Assembly (NCBI GenBank): GCA_028641055.1
Contig: CM054060.1
Location: 164,576,416-164,640,415 of the forward strand
Origin: Alopecurus myosuroides
Taxonomy: Eukaryota; Streptophyta; Magnoliopsida; Poales; Poaceae
DNA length: 64,000 nt
Direction: 5' to 3'
In this document: positions 1 through 10,987 of the stretch, piece by piece
How the letters are laid out: each line of letters starts with the position of its first letter
How positions within the stretch are numbered: position 1 is the first letter of the stretch
The notes under the pieces: model-generated
What the model was told of the DNA's origin: nothing
Databases searched by the model: none
What the model saw: the letters and a program-made list of their open reading frames with translations, nothing else
Translations under genes and position numbers: made by a program

Positions 1-3000
1 TTTTCTCTGATTGTATATGCCTTCTAATTAGATACACAAGACCGTATGGTGTGGTTTCTTCTCCATGGTTGTCTTGAAAAGGCATTGGATTGTTGCGGTT
101 GAAGCAGGATAAGAGAGGACTGAGCTTCTTGATGCGGTAAACTAGCAAAGTTTTATCTTTTTATTAATGAGGATACCTTTATTTGTATAGGAACCTGGAA
201 AAAAAGTAGATTTAAGGTGTTGGGTTTCAGTTTATTGTTGATTTCATATAAAGCTTAGCCATCTCATGTGAAAATAATGAAACCTCTAATTGTTGTGTAT
301 CGGGATGCAAACTTGCATGTTATTTAAGTGTTATACATTCAAAGTATATTAACAAGTAGAGAGAAATTCATGATGTTATTAATCATCGGAAGGCCATTTT
401 GTGACATACAGATTCTTTTCCATATACTTTGTGTGTATCAGGTTTCATGTTTTTAAGGAGTTGATATAGAAATCCATGTATGTACGGTGGATACCTTGCC
501 ATTTTTTAACATGAAATGCTGGAGACAGCAAGTGGAAGATTCACAGAGTGCTCCTTTAAAGTGTCGAGTTTAAGCATCTTTTATTTATTCGGCCGATGAT
601 TTCTTCATATTATTTTTTTAAATTATTTCAGGGTTAAGGAATTGTGTGTGTTATATTTCTTTTTGGTTCAGACGCGGACAGTTGTTCCCTCTAGAGCCAG
701 ACCAGTGGTAAGTGGATGAATTTATTTTGAGTTAGATAAATTATTTAGTTTTGTTCTATGGTATACAATAGTTATTTGATTTAAGTGCATATATATTGAG
801 TAAATATGTTCTTAGTCGTGGATATCCTGCTATTTATATAACTTCAACTAGTTGGGTTTCTAAAAAAATCTTATATTGCTTTTCAGTGCAGTTTGAGTTA
901 ATGTATTCATGCGCATTATCATGATGTATGATCATTTATATTTTTTTATCCTACTAGGCTTAATTATGCTCAGTACCAAAAATTAAGGTGAGTTCATGTT
1001 TAATTTTAAGAAGCATTTTTTCTCTTCTAGACTTATTTGAGGCCACTTTCCGCTTGATGAAGCATTCATTAAAGCACGTTGGTGTGTTCCGCTTTCTGCA
1101 AAGCTTTTGCATGACTTGGTTTTCTATTGTTGCTGTTCCTAGAAAGCTCCGTGTGCACGACAGTTAGCATAATATTTCTGACCCATTTAATTTCTATTCA
1201 TGGTATAATTTTGCTCCCAAGTAATTATATATTTTTATCTCTATTTCTATATTTAATTTGTATATGTAGTCTTGAGGCATCCAATTAAACTGTTTTAGTA
1301 TATACCATAATCGTTCCTAGCTTCCTCGTTTCACCATTCTTTTTTTAGTCTTACGGCAAAATGGGAAAGTAAAACATCTGAAAACAATAATTCATGTGGG
1401 TTTGCTACTTCGGTAAACGAATATTGTTTTATCTTGTTTTTCTTGATTGGTAATCGTGATATACTTACCATAGTCATATGCAGTGTACAAGGTAGTAGTA
1501 TTATACATAAGCGGTGTCACATATTTAGGACCAAAATGAAAATTCACCTTACATAAGTGGTGTGCCTATCAGCTGGTTCAGGAACGGGAGGTCCATAACG
1601 GGGTGCTACTTTATTTTGATCCACCTTCTCTTATTTCAGCACTTCTTTATGTTTCCTCCACCGGTTGATCATGTTCTGTTTGATTCGCCAAAATAACGCT
1701 CATGCTAACATGCTCTCTTTTCGTCTCAAGTTAGTGGTGGCGAACCAGAGAACACATTGACTATACACGTGGGTCATTTTTGCCGTGAAAAGAAGTAGAT
1801 TTTTCTAAAGAGGTTAGTTTATTCCTATACATGTTATGCCATCATTTGCCAATTTGTAGGTTCAGAAAATAATGTGTGTCCTGCTTTTGTGATACACATG
1901 TCTTGATTAGCTCTCCTATGTCTGCACCATATGTTTCATGGCATCCTGCTATTTTACCAAATTCATGCACGCTGAAAATGTTATCATGCGAATGAATGTT
2001 TGACTCATTTTATCATGTTAGGTTTAACAATTTATGAGCGTGACTATGTAGGACTTTTGTAATGTAAGAATGGTTATGTAAGAAAATAAAGAATGCAGTA
2101 GGCCTATTTTAAATTATAGGGACATGTAATCTAACTTGCAATAGGAAGTTTATATATTTCTTGTGTGATTCGACCCTTTCAAGAACATATAGAATGATTC
2201 ATTTCTTTGTCTATCTTGCTTTGAGATCCATAGCCAACATTTGTGGTCAACTTTTTAAAAAACTTGGCACATAAAGTATATTTAGTGTAACCTCAAATGC
2301 ATCATGCCTTGGTTTGGTTCGTTTAATCTTATGCTAGCTATGGATGTGGCTGCTCAGATGGCTTGGCGTTGGCGCATCCAGCGTTTGTGGTGAATAATTG
2401 GTGCTAATGTAAAGACACGAGTCCCTTCTGCTAGAAGTACATAAAAGAAGGAATACTTCCATGAGAACCAAGGGTCGGCATGGTGGCTTGTGCTCAGGGT
2501 TTGAGTCCCAGCTGAGGCATACTTGAAAATTCGAGTCCGGACTGAGGTATACTCGAGCTAAACAAATGTTTCACCTATCCACCAACATATTTCCAAGGGA
2601 GGGATCATTACCCCGTTGGTCAACATTTTTGGAAGGAATACTTCCATACTTTTTTTCCATTAAAATTTGTTAGTATGAAAATCTTCAAAGAACGATAGAA
2701 AAGAAGATTTTCTTATGATTTAGGCTCTTGATGAAGTTTTTAAGGTAGATTTGAATGTTAAGGTTGGTGATCGATTCATAAAGGATCTGTACTGTTTGTT
2801 GTATAGCATTTCTGACTACCAGTAACTTACCAACTATTTTGCCTCATTCTCATAAATTGATAATTTATTTCAGCGGTATACATTGCCCACTATAGAACTT
2901 GTTAGAAAGATCGAGGAAAATCATTGGTGCAGAATTGTGGGATGTTTAGCTAGCTGGCTTTTGTATCCCAATGCCCCTGTAGTAATTCTCTACCTCTTAT

Positions 3001-3539
3001 CACCATGTTCTCTAGCTGTGACTTTATCACCATGTTCTTAATTTTTTTTTTGGATCTTTTCCTTTCTGGTCTCAGATTTTTCATTCCAGTCTGCTCTCTG
3101 CATTGATTTCCTTGAGGTAATGGACTATTTTCCTATTTCCCGTTTCTCCGCAAGGCAATCTAGCATACCGAAATAAAACATTTCCCCTTTTCTTTGAGGA
3201 AATTTTGTTAACATAGCTATTAAATATTATTGTTCACAAGTTTACAGTTAGAGTTTATTGATTCTGATTCTTGTGTTGTTCTATGTGCTAAGATAGTTCT
3301 TATTTAGCTACTATACTGGTTGCTATGTTTTCAACTGGATAACTATGTTTCTATTGTGGTTTCTTGCTTTCCCATGTTAGTTAAGACATTTGGTGTGTTT
3401 CTGTTATGCTATTGTTATTTAAAACTATAACCGTCTCCATGTCACTGTAGGTTGTAGATGTCTTATTTTATAGACTTTAGGAAATTTAGTTCCACCTATT
3501 CACATAGCTGATTGGTAGTGCTTCTTATTTGTATATCAG
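1..3539 (+). other. AT-rich intronic or intergenic sequence with two candidate small exons
   Basis: No long reading frame is present. Two short stretches look like exons on the plus strand. Positions 672-707 follow a TTGGTTCAG acceptor, precede a GTAAGTGG donor and encode 12 codons beginning T-R-T-V-V-P. Positions 3090-3116 follow TTCATTCCAG, precede GTAATGG and encode nine codons. Both lengths are multiples of three. They could be upstream exons of the terminal exon at 3540-3733, but the protein is not recognised and the links are inferred only from splice signals. The rest is T-rich sequence typical of grass introns. Confidence 0.3.
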
Positions 3540-3733
3540 GCCGTAAGGATTTGCCATCTACAAATTGTCCTGCTCCTGGTTTAGCTTCCCATCCAACAGA
3601 AAACCTTGACGTGTCTTTAGATGAGCTTCTGGATGCGCCAACTGATAAGTTAGTGGTCGAAGAAACGTTAGCAGACAAAGATACATACATGAATACATCT
3701 TGCTTTGCTGCTGCCTCCGGAACAAGTCAATGA
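3540..3733 (+). CDS. Probable terminal exon of an unidentified gene
   Basis: An acceptor TATATCAG ends at 3539. It is followed by 64 open codons ending in TGA at 3731-3733. The peptide is acidic and hydrophilic in the middle (segment LDVSLDELLDAP) with a Ser/Ala-rich tail, and codon use looks coding compared with the AT-rich flanks. The exon would enter with one base from a preceding exon. Candidate upstream exons are at 672-707 and 3090-3116, and the 5' part of the gene would lie left of the window. I do not recognise the family. It could also be a decayed gene end. An mRNA alignment would settle the structure. Confidence 0.35.
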
Positions 3734-5045
3734 TAAGATGTTTCCTTAGATTTTCCCTACTGATATTTTAACTAGCTTTTATCTCTTCTATTCTACTGAG
3801 TCGTGGCCATTTTCGGTTCTTCCTTCGAGACGCAGGTCACTGTCGGAGAAAGGAGCGGCTAGTGGTCAGGTGAAGAAACCCAAGAATTAGTTTGCCTTCC
3901 AAACTGGTTCTAAATGTACAGACATCACTTATTTTTTATTGTTCCAGACTATGCACAAATTAGTTCTTATCTAACCCTGAATTTTTCTCTTACATGTTTC
4001 GTTTAGCTTTCTGCACCTACTTTTAGCTACATATTGGTATTATTTTTGTTCTATCCTCATCCAGATCTGCCGTCGTGAATCGTCTCTCTGTTAGCGCTGG
4101 GATTGGCTGCCTCTGCCTTTTGGTCACGTTCTTGGTTTCTTGATTTCCTTACCAGACGCTTAAATCGTGTCTACAATGTCCTTCTTAGACTATGAACTGA
4201 TCTCCTTTTGGCCACGTTGTTGGTTTCATGAATTTCTTTTCGAGCCACTGAGATCATGTCTCCACGTCCTAGCCTTCATCGATGAACTTAAACAGAAACT
4301 TTGTATTTACTGCATTTCCTGTGTCTGTATATTCTGTGGAACTTGATGCAACAGGTATGCAGTTATCTTATGGTATGTCACTATGATTTGGACCTCGAAA
4401 TTGTTGTCTTTGTGCTTCAGCAATGCTCTGGCCTGTCCATTTCTGTACATGCTTTAGTTTTTCGTACTTTTGTGTTGTGATAGTCCTTTTTTTATACATA
4501 TCGTTGCAGTTCCCGTCCCTGTGGACATACATTGTTTTCGACCTAAGTTGTGGTAACAGATTTGTATGTATATGATATGCATCATGTTGACATGCTCTAG
4601 CAATATTCTGCTCTTTGAACCTTGCGTGAACCCTATCCTGCTTTTGTCTGTCCATGTTAGGATGAAAGCAGCGTTCCCACTGCTATTATCATTATCACAC
4701 ATGTGCTGTTGTATTTCATATATATAGTTCCTGTCTTCGAACATCAAGCCGTCTTATTAGTGTATAATTGATTGAGAATTACGGGCAAAATAATTTTAAA
4801 TTAATATGTAGTGCGCGGCTTCAAAACTAGTGTTTAACATCAACCAATTGAATCAAGCGAAGCTGTCAACGTTGTTAACCTGCAGAAAATTCGGAATACA
4901 TAAATGTTAGACTCCATTTACCACCAACATCGACACAAATGTTAGCATCATTGTAAGGAAAGCTATCTTCTTACTTCAATCTTGAGGTTGTTAGACGCGC
5001 TTGAGGAGAGAATGGGACATTACTGACCTTGGAATCCCTTTCCTA
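3734..5045. other. Non-coding flank
   Basis: T-rich sequence that could include a 3' UTR of the preceding exon (3734 to about 4350), followed by AT-rich intergenic DNA. Only short, low-quality ORFs occur. No repeat boundary, TIR or RNA gene was seen. Confidence 0.5.
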
Positions 5046-5288
5046 AAGGTCCTTCTCCTTGAAGAGCTTGTTCAGCTTGAGCGCTTGGCTGGGGTCCAAT
5101 GAGTCGACAAGATCCCCCTCTTTGAAGAGCTTATTGAGCTTGACCTCTTGGCTGGGGTCGAAGGCGTCGACAGCCACGAGCCGGAACTCCCACAGGTCCC
5201 GCAGCGGCGGCGCGCCCGCCTTGCCGCGGTGGCCCAGCTCTGGGCGAGTTAGCTTGTCCTCGCGCACTCTATGGTAGCCAACCTGCAC
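5046..5288 (-). pseudogene. Fragment of plastid-type 50S ribosomal protein L3
   Basis: Read on minus, residues encoded from 5288 down to 5046 match the middle of bacterial/plastid ribosomal protein L3. There is a VQVGYHRVREDKLTRPE-like stretch, then PLRDLWEFRLVAVDAFDP and LFKEGDLVD. L3 is an early-assembling protein of the large ribosomal subunit. Only about 60 of the usual 200 or more mature residues are present, and the conserved glycine-rich core that normally follows GDLVD is missing. Instead, the DPSQ..KLNKLFKE.DL block is repeated once and a stop follows. The 5' junction (GTGCAG then GTTGGC) looks like a splice acceptor, so this may be a duplicated genomic exon rather than a processed copy. 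The open frame continues upstream to 5648, but that part does not look like L3. Confidence 0.7.
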
Positions 5289-5358
5289 GGAGATGCAGCT
5301 GCACGTGCAGGCTCGGCGCCGGGCGTCCGTACCGTGGCGGCGCGGAGACCCACGGCCG

Positions 5359-5731
5359 TAATGGAGTTCGTGTGTGGCGACGTCCGCAACATGCAGCAGC
5401 TGACCCTTCGTGCAGGCGGTTAGACGGGGATAGAGGGCGGCGACCAGCGGCGGACGGAATGACAAAAGTGGAATCGCAGAGAAGATGTGCTGCCCGCGAA
5501 TGGCGGGTGCAGGGATACTCCTGGCGGCGGCAGCCTCTCGCGCTCTCGTGCAGACACTCGCTGCGCGGCAGCTCTCTGTACGGCGTCGAGATTGCTGCAG
5601 GGCGGCATCCGGGTCACTGCGCGACGGCGTGTGTAACGTGGCGGCCAAGATGTCTCCCCGTCTGCGGCGGTAATGGAGGTTGTCCGTGGCGACATCCGCA
5701 GAGTGCAGTGATGACGGGCCCTTCGTGCAGG
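5359..5731. repeat. GC-rich imperfect direct duplication (about 60 bp, offset about 312 bp)
   Basis: The segment near 5359-5416 (AATGGAG...GGCGAC.TCCGCA...CCCTTCGTGCAGGC) recurs near 5671-5731 with substitutions. The block 5289-5830 is strongly GC-rich compared with its surroundings and borders the L3 fragment. It may be a captured or duplicated gene segment. No convincing protein is encoded. Confidence 0.5.
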
Positions 5732-5836
5732 CCGCTGGCGAACGTGTCGTGCAGGCGAGGCCGGCCGGCGGCGGACGGATGCGTCGGGCAGGGGGCGGTT
5801 GGAAATCAAGAAAGAGGACCAGCCAAGCAGAAATAA

Positions 5837-6289
5837 ACAGGAGGACGTGGGGTTTTCCTCCGTGGTGTGGTGGAGTAGGATTCAGTCACGGTAAATTGCT
5901 AAGTGCACACAGGGTTAATTATTAACTGTTAGATTTAGTTTGGTGGGTGTGATCCTACGGTCGCAGTGGTTCGGAGTGGAGATGACGGGGTACATTTAGC
6001 GAAACTGATGTTTGCTTGTTTAATAGTAGTAGTGGAGATAAAGTTCAGACAAGGGAAGTAGAACTAAAAAGCAAATAATAAGCAGAGTTCCTGAAGATTA
6101 AAGACATGGTTGGTGATAGTGATCTGGAAACGCCTTGTCGACACCAAATCTTCTCCATAGGCATGGAACAAGAACATGCCAGTTTGGCCTATCTCAAAAC
6201 CATTGACGGCAGCAAAAAAATTCCATGCATCACAGACATGTAAAAGACCTATTAAGTAAGTATTTTCATTGTCATTTTGCATTAGATGG
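5837..6289. other. Non-coding spacer
   Basis: Transition from GC-rich to AT-rich sequence. Short ORFs only, and nothing recognisable. Confidence 0.5.
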
Positions 6290-7500
6290 TTTCTACAAAA
6301 TCATGGAACTATATTTACTAAGTTCGCTAGCATGTAAAAAATAATCTTATAATGGCTGTAAACGATAAAAAAAAACAGTTTCATTGTCATTTTTACTTAA
6401 GTAGGCTTCTCTTACAAAATTCATAGAACTAGTCTTGCAGTGGCTGTAAAAAAGTCCTCCTTACAAGATCATATAACTAGTTTTACATAGATGCCTGACA
6501 ATGTAAAACTAGGCTTTGTTGGCTGTAAAAACGTAAGTGTGTACATATAATACTAATTGTTTGATTGTTTCTCTACATTTTGAAGGTATACTTACAGATT
6601 GAAATTATTACTTTTACATATAGTCCTAACATGTAAAAAATAGTAATAATAGGCTGTAAAACAGTAAAAAAAAAAGGCGGGTGGCAATATGTAAAACTAG
6701 TACTTAAGAGATTCTTACTTCATGAGTGTGTACTTACAGATTACATATAAGTCTGACCTGTAAAACTAGACTTAGTAAGCTGTAAAACGATAAAAAAAAA
6801 ATAGGAGGAGCCGACATTTAGAAGTAGTACGACTCTTCATTAAAAAACGGGGTTCCTCTTACAAGATCATATAACTAGTTTTACATAGATGCCTGACCAT
6901 GTAAAACTTGGCTTCGTTGTCTGTATGAACATAAGTGTGCACATTATAATACTAATCATTTCATTTTTTTTCTCTACATTTTGAATGTATACGTACAGAT
7001 TCAGATTAGTACTCTTACATGTATGCCTAACATATAAAAAATATGATTAGTAGGCTGTAAAACAAAAAAGTAGGGTGGCAACATGTAAAACTAGTACTAA
7101 AAATAAATTCTTACTTTACATTAGTGTGTACGTACAATTACATGTAAAACTAAACTTAGTAGGCTAGTATTAGTAAACTGTAAAACTAGGACATATAAAA
7201 TGATACAAAATAGGACACCCCCAGCAAATTATGTTTAAATGTCTAGTATTAGTAAACTGTAAACTAGACTTTGCTGTCTGTAAGTGTGGACATACATATA
7301 GTACTAAAAATAATTCATTTTTACTCTACATTTTTTTAGCGTGTACTTACAAATTCAAGTTAGTACTTTTACATATCTACCTAAAATTTAAAAGCTAGTA
7401 TTAGTAGGCTGTAAAACAGTAAAAGATAGACTTAGCAAGCTGTAAAACGATATATCTAACAAATACAGATATAACTAACATGTAAAACTATTATTAGTAA
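6290..7500. repeat. Degenerate repeat field rich in TGTAAAA / TTTTACA
   Basis: The motif TGTAAAA, often as CTGTAAAACAGTAAAA or CATGTAAAACTAG, occurs dozens of times. Larger units can be aligned. A unit beginning near 6455 (ACAAGATCATATAACTAG then TTTTACATAGATGCCTGA) recurs near 6851 with about 400 bp offset. A third, more decayed copy lies around 7250-7460; its CTCTACATTT landmarks fall at 6571, 6972 and 7324. No ORF, TIR or LTR was found. It lies immediately left of the LINE insertion. Confidence 0.6.
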
Positions 7501-7530
7501 CCTTCAATGTATGGGCGCCCCGGAAAACAA

Positions 7531-7545
7531 AACCTTGTCATATCT
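7531..7545. repeat. LINE target-site duplication, left copy
   Basis: AACCTTGTCATATCT, identical to 24317-24331. It directly abuts the poly(T), which is the 3' poly(A) of the minus-strand LINE. Confidence 0.9.
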
Positions 7546-7694
7546 TTTTTTTTTTTTTTTTTGACCGGGACTACGGCGGGCTCTTAGAGCCAGCCTGAAC
7601 ATTTTATTGAACCACACAGCCGGGCGGGCGCAAGGTTTAGAGAGCTTACAGGTTAAGGGGGGGGGGGGGGAGAATTACATGGTGTAAGAGGGAA

Positions 7695-8993
7695 TCAAGG
7701 GGGCTCATACTGAGCGCACCAAGAATTAATGAGAGCAGTAGTTACAGGAGTAGTGCATCTAAACGCCCAAAGGCGGAGATCCTCAAGGATCCGACGAACA
7801 GTGGCGCCAAGCGGCTCATCAATGCCGTTGAAACTGAAGGCATTCCGCCGCTTCCAAATGCTCCAGGAGATCGCGGTGCAGATAAGTAGGAGCCGCAGCG
7901 AGCATCCCACAAGTCATGGACTCCTCGAACGTTTTCCATCCCCTCGGGGAAGAAAAAGGCCCAGACCTCGCGGGCACGGCGGCAAAGGACCAGCAGGTGG
8001 TCCGTGTCCTCGTCAAGGTGGCAGTGGAGACAAAGCGGAGAGGAGGCGAGCTGGTGTCGATGGCGGCGCTCGTTCGTTTGCAGCCGGTTTCTTCGCGTGA
8101 GCCAGTTGAAGATTTTGCACTTTAGTGGTGCAGCGTTGCCCCAAACCTTCGCGGCCTGATCGTCAGTCGGAAGCTGCCTGAAAAAATTAGCATAGAAATC
8201 TTTGTTCGAAGGTTTAGCATGTGAGTGGCGACAGAGTCGAGTATCCGTGGTTCCCGGTTCCAGAACTAAGGAATTTAGCACGCCTTGAAGGGCAATCAGT
8301 TCAGCGGTCGCGGAAGAGGAGAGCCTAGGGGCGAGATGGAGGCCATGAGAAAGAGCATGGAAAACCTGAACATGCGGTCTAGTAGTGTGGGAAAAGAGGG
8401 CGGGGAACCTGTCAAACAGCGGTTGGTCCCCGTGCCAGGTGTCAAGCCAGAAGGCAGTAGAGACTCCGTTGCCAATGGAGACGGTGGTGTGGCGGCGAAA
8501 CCCAGAGATGGTGGAAGCAATATCCTTCCAAACAGGTGTGTCCAGATGGTGATCAGCTCCAAGGTCACGGCGAGGCCCCCAACCATAGCGGCGGCGAAAC
8601 CAAGAAGCCCAGGGGGGTCGAAGGGAGAGAGGAGTTTTTGGATGAATTTTGATAGAAGGGAGGAGTTTTGTTTGGGAAGGGAGAGAACCCCAAGACCCCC
8701 GAGTTTCTTTGGAGAGCAAACGACATCCCAAGCGACCTTGCAGTTGCCGCCACTGCAGGTTTCTTCGCCGGTCCAGAGGAAAGCACGCCGACGCCGATCA
8801 ATAGCTTCGACAACTCCAACGGGCAGGAGCCCAGCGGCCATTGCATGGGAGAATTTTGCCATAAGCACCGAGTTGACCAGGATGAGTCTACCACCAATCG
8901 GGAGAGAGCGCCCCCGCCAGCCAGCCAGTTGACTGTCGCACTTCGAGATAATGGACGAGAGGTCAGAGAGTCTGGTTTTAGAGGAGGAAAGGG
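7695..8993 (-). pseudogene. LINE ORF2, 3' part (end of RT, zinc-binding region)
   Basis: Continues ORF2 beyond the Sirevirus insertion. From 8990 downward the frame reads the conserved post-RT segment (LSDLSSIISKCDSQLAGW, then GGRLILVNSVL and RRRRAFLWTGEE). A zinc-binding reverse-transcriptase region (zf-RVT) follows at about 7900-8130, with a C-L-H-C...D-H-L pattern near 8022. The final segment, at 7695-7910, has the W-x-x-W-K-R-R-N-A-F signature usual at the end of plant LINE ORF2. The coding is spread over several frames (7742-8731, 8296-8868, 7695-7910), so small indels have accumulated. The junction with the 5' part lies at the AAGGG duplication (8989-8993). Confidence 0.8.
8989..8993. 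repeat. Sirevirus target-site duplication (left)
   Basis: AAGGG, repeated at 21025-21029 after the other LTR. Confidence 0.9.
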
Positions 8994-10415
8994 TGAAAGT
9001 ATAGTATGGGCACCTAGAGGGGGGGTGAATAGGTGCTACGACAAATTTTATTTTTTCTCAAAATTAGGCTTGACAAGAAAGGTAAATTCTCTAGATAGTG
9101 CAACTAGTGATGAATTTACCTATATGACAAGACAAGCAATCAATGCAACAAGTACAAGTAAGTAAAGAGAGGGAGGAACGAGGTAACCGATGGAAGCACA
9201 CGGAGACACGATGTATTTCCGAGTTCCTCCTTTTTAGGGGAGTACGTCTCGTTGGAGGGGTGTGAGCTCGCCACAAAGGCCTACTCAACGCCACTAAGGC
9301 TTCACCCTATTCTCCGATGAACTTCGCCACAAAGGCCTAGTTCACCTTCCACTATAGAACCCCTTTGAGGCGGGGATCAAATCCTTTACAAACACCTTGG
9401 GGCACACACCCACAACTTAATTGGGGGCTCCCAACAACTCTTGAATCACCAACTAGAAACAAGATGCCTAGGTTCTCCACAAGAGGAAACCCTAGGCAAG
9501 ATCCCTCGAGCTAGAGAGGGGGAAATGAAGAACGGGTCGGTGAAGATGTAGATCGGGGCCTTCTCCTTCAATCCTCCAAAGATCTTCAAGATTGGGTGGA
9601 GGGATTGGGAGTTATGAGGGATTTGGTGAGTTCTTAAATGCTCATCAATGCTAAGGGGAAGAACTAGATCTTGAGGAAGAAGAGGAGGGCTATTTATAGT
9701 CCCTCCTCACAACTAGTCGTTGTGCAGGAAAAAAGGTACCGGAATATCCGGTTCAAGTTTGGACCGGAATATCCGGTTAGTTTGCTCCACGCTGAACTGC
9801 AGTGCTGGACCGGATTATCCGGTTGATCTGAAATAATCCGGTACAAATAATCCGGTAGATGCCAGTACGCAAATCTTCTAGTCCTTAGCCATTTTTCCAC
9901 TTCCTCAACTGCAACCGGAATATCCGGTAGATATGAAATATCCGGTACAAATAATCCGGTTGACTCCAGTAGCTCAAAACTTCCAGTCCTTAGCAGTTTT
10001 TCGCAGCAACCGGAATATCCGGTCCGGGATGAATAATCCGGTCCAAATAATCCGGTTGACTCCAGTAGCTCAAAACTTCAGTCCTTAGCAATTTTTCGCA
10101 GCAACCGGAATATCCGGTCCAGGATGAAATATCCGGTCCGAATAATCCGGTTGATTCCAGTATGCAAAATCCTTAGTCCTTAGCCATTTTTGAGCTCCTT
10201 TCTCAGCAACCGGAATATCCGGTCCAGGATGAATAATCCGGTCCGAATAATCCGGTTGAGCTCTGTCCCAAAAACCTCAGGCCAAACTTCACCGACTTTT
10301 CAGTGCTCGATGCCGATGTTAAGTATAACACCTGCACACTAAACACCTCGATAAATAATGTACTTAGTATTGTTAACTAACACACAAAACACTGGGAAAA
10401 CGAAATGCACTTTCA
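8994..10415 (-). repeat. Sirevirus 3' LTR
   Basis: 1422 bp, beginning TGAAAGTATAG and ending GCACTTTCA on plus. It is nearly identical to 19603-21024. It carries the CCGG-palindrome array (9738-10256) and a TATAAATAG box on minus at 9690-9699. Confidence 0.93.
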
Positions 10416-10430
10416 ATCTCCCCCTTTTTG
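10416..10430 (-). other. Sirevirus polypurine tract
   Basis: CAAAAAGGGGGAGAT on minus, immediately before the 3' LTR. This is the usual plus-strand primer site. Confidence 0.8.
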
Positions 10431-10987
10431 GTGTTAGATGACAATACTAAGATTTGCAATAAACCTTGACAGTAAGCATGCTTGAAACAAGATGAAAATC
10501 TCTCCCCCTATCTCTATGCATATCTTTTGTTTGCCTCAAACGCAAATAGATGCAATGATGTATAGGAAGAGATTTTCAACAAGTAGCAAACACGACAATG
10601 AGACAACATCACCAATATGTTGAGTGTAAAGAAGTATATACCTTGTGCGAGAACGATATATCCAAGAATAACCAAGCACAATCATAGATAATCTCCTCAA
10701 CATATCCGATAGATAACCAACACACCATAAATAGATAACCATGATAGTATCCAGATAACCAATAGTCACACACATAATAGCACACATAGTTTTAAACGAC
10801 AATAAACGACAAGTTCACAAGCACGACAAATGAAGATAAAATGGACACAAGCTCTCAAGGAAGGATAAAAGCAAATGCTTGTGCCCGAACCCATGCAAAT
10901 CCCGTAGTCTATAATAGCTACTTCTCCCCCTTTGGCATCGAGACACCAAAAAGGAGGGAAATAGCTAACTAACGCCCCAGACACGGT
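10431..10987 (-). other. Sirevirus 3' untranslated spacer
   Basis: AT-rich sequence between the aORF stop and the polypurine tract. No convincing ORF. Confidence 0.6.

Noticed and set aside
5043..5648. 201-codon minus-strand ORF as an intact protein
   Set aside because: Only the last 81 codons resemble L3. The rest is GC-rich chance reading, and the L3 part is itself truncated.
9091..9294. Identical 67-68 codon ORFs within the two Sirevirus LTRs (also at 19700-19903)
   Set aside because: They are duplicated because the LTRs are duplicated. They lie in U5/R sequence with no protein features.
9738..10256. Regular repeats with spacers, CRISPR-like
   Set aside because: The repeats are short palindromes of variable spacing inside a plant LTR, duplicated exactly in the other LTR. 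CRISPR arrays do not occur in plant nuclear DNA.
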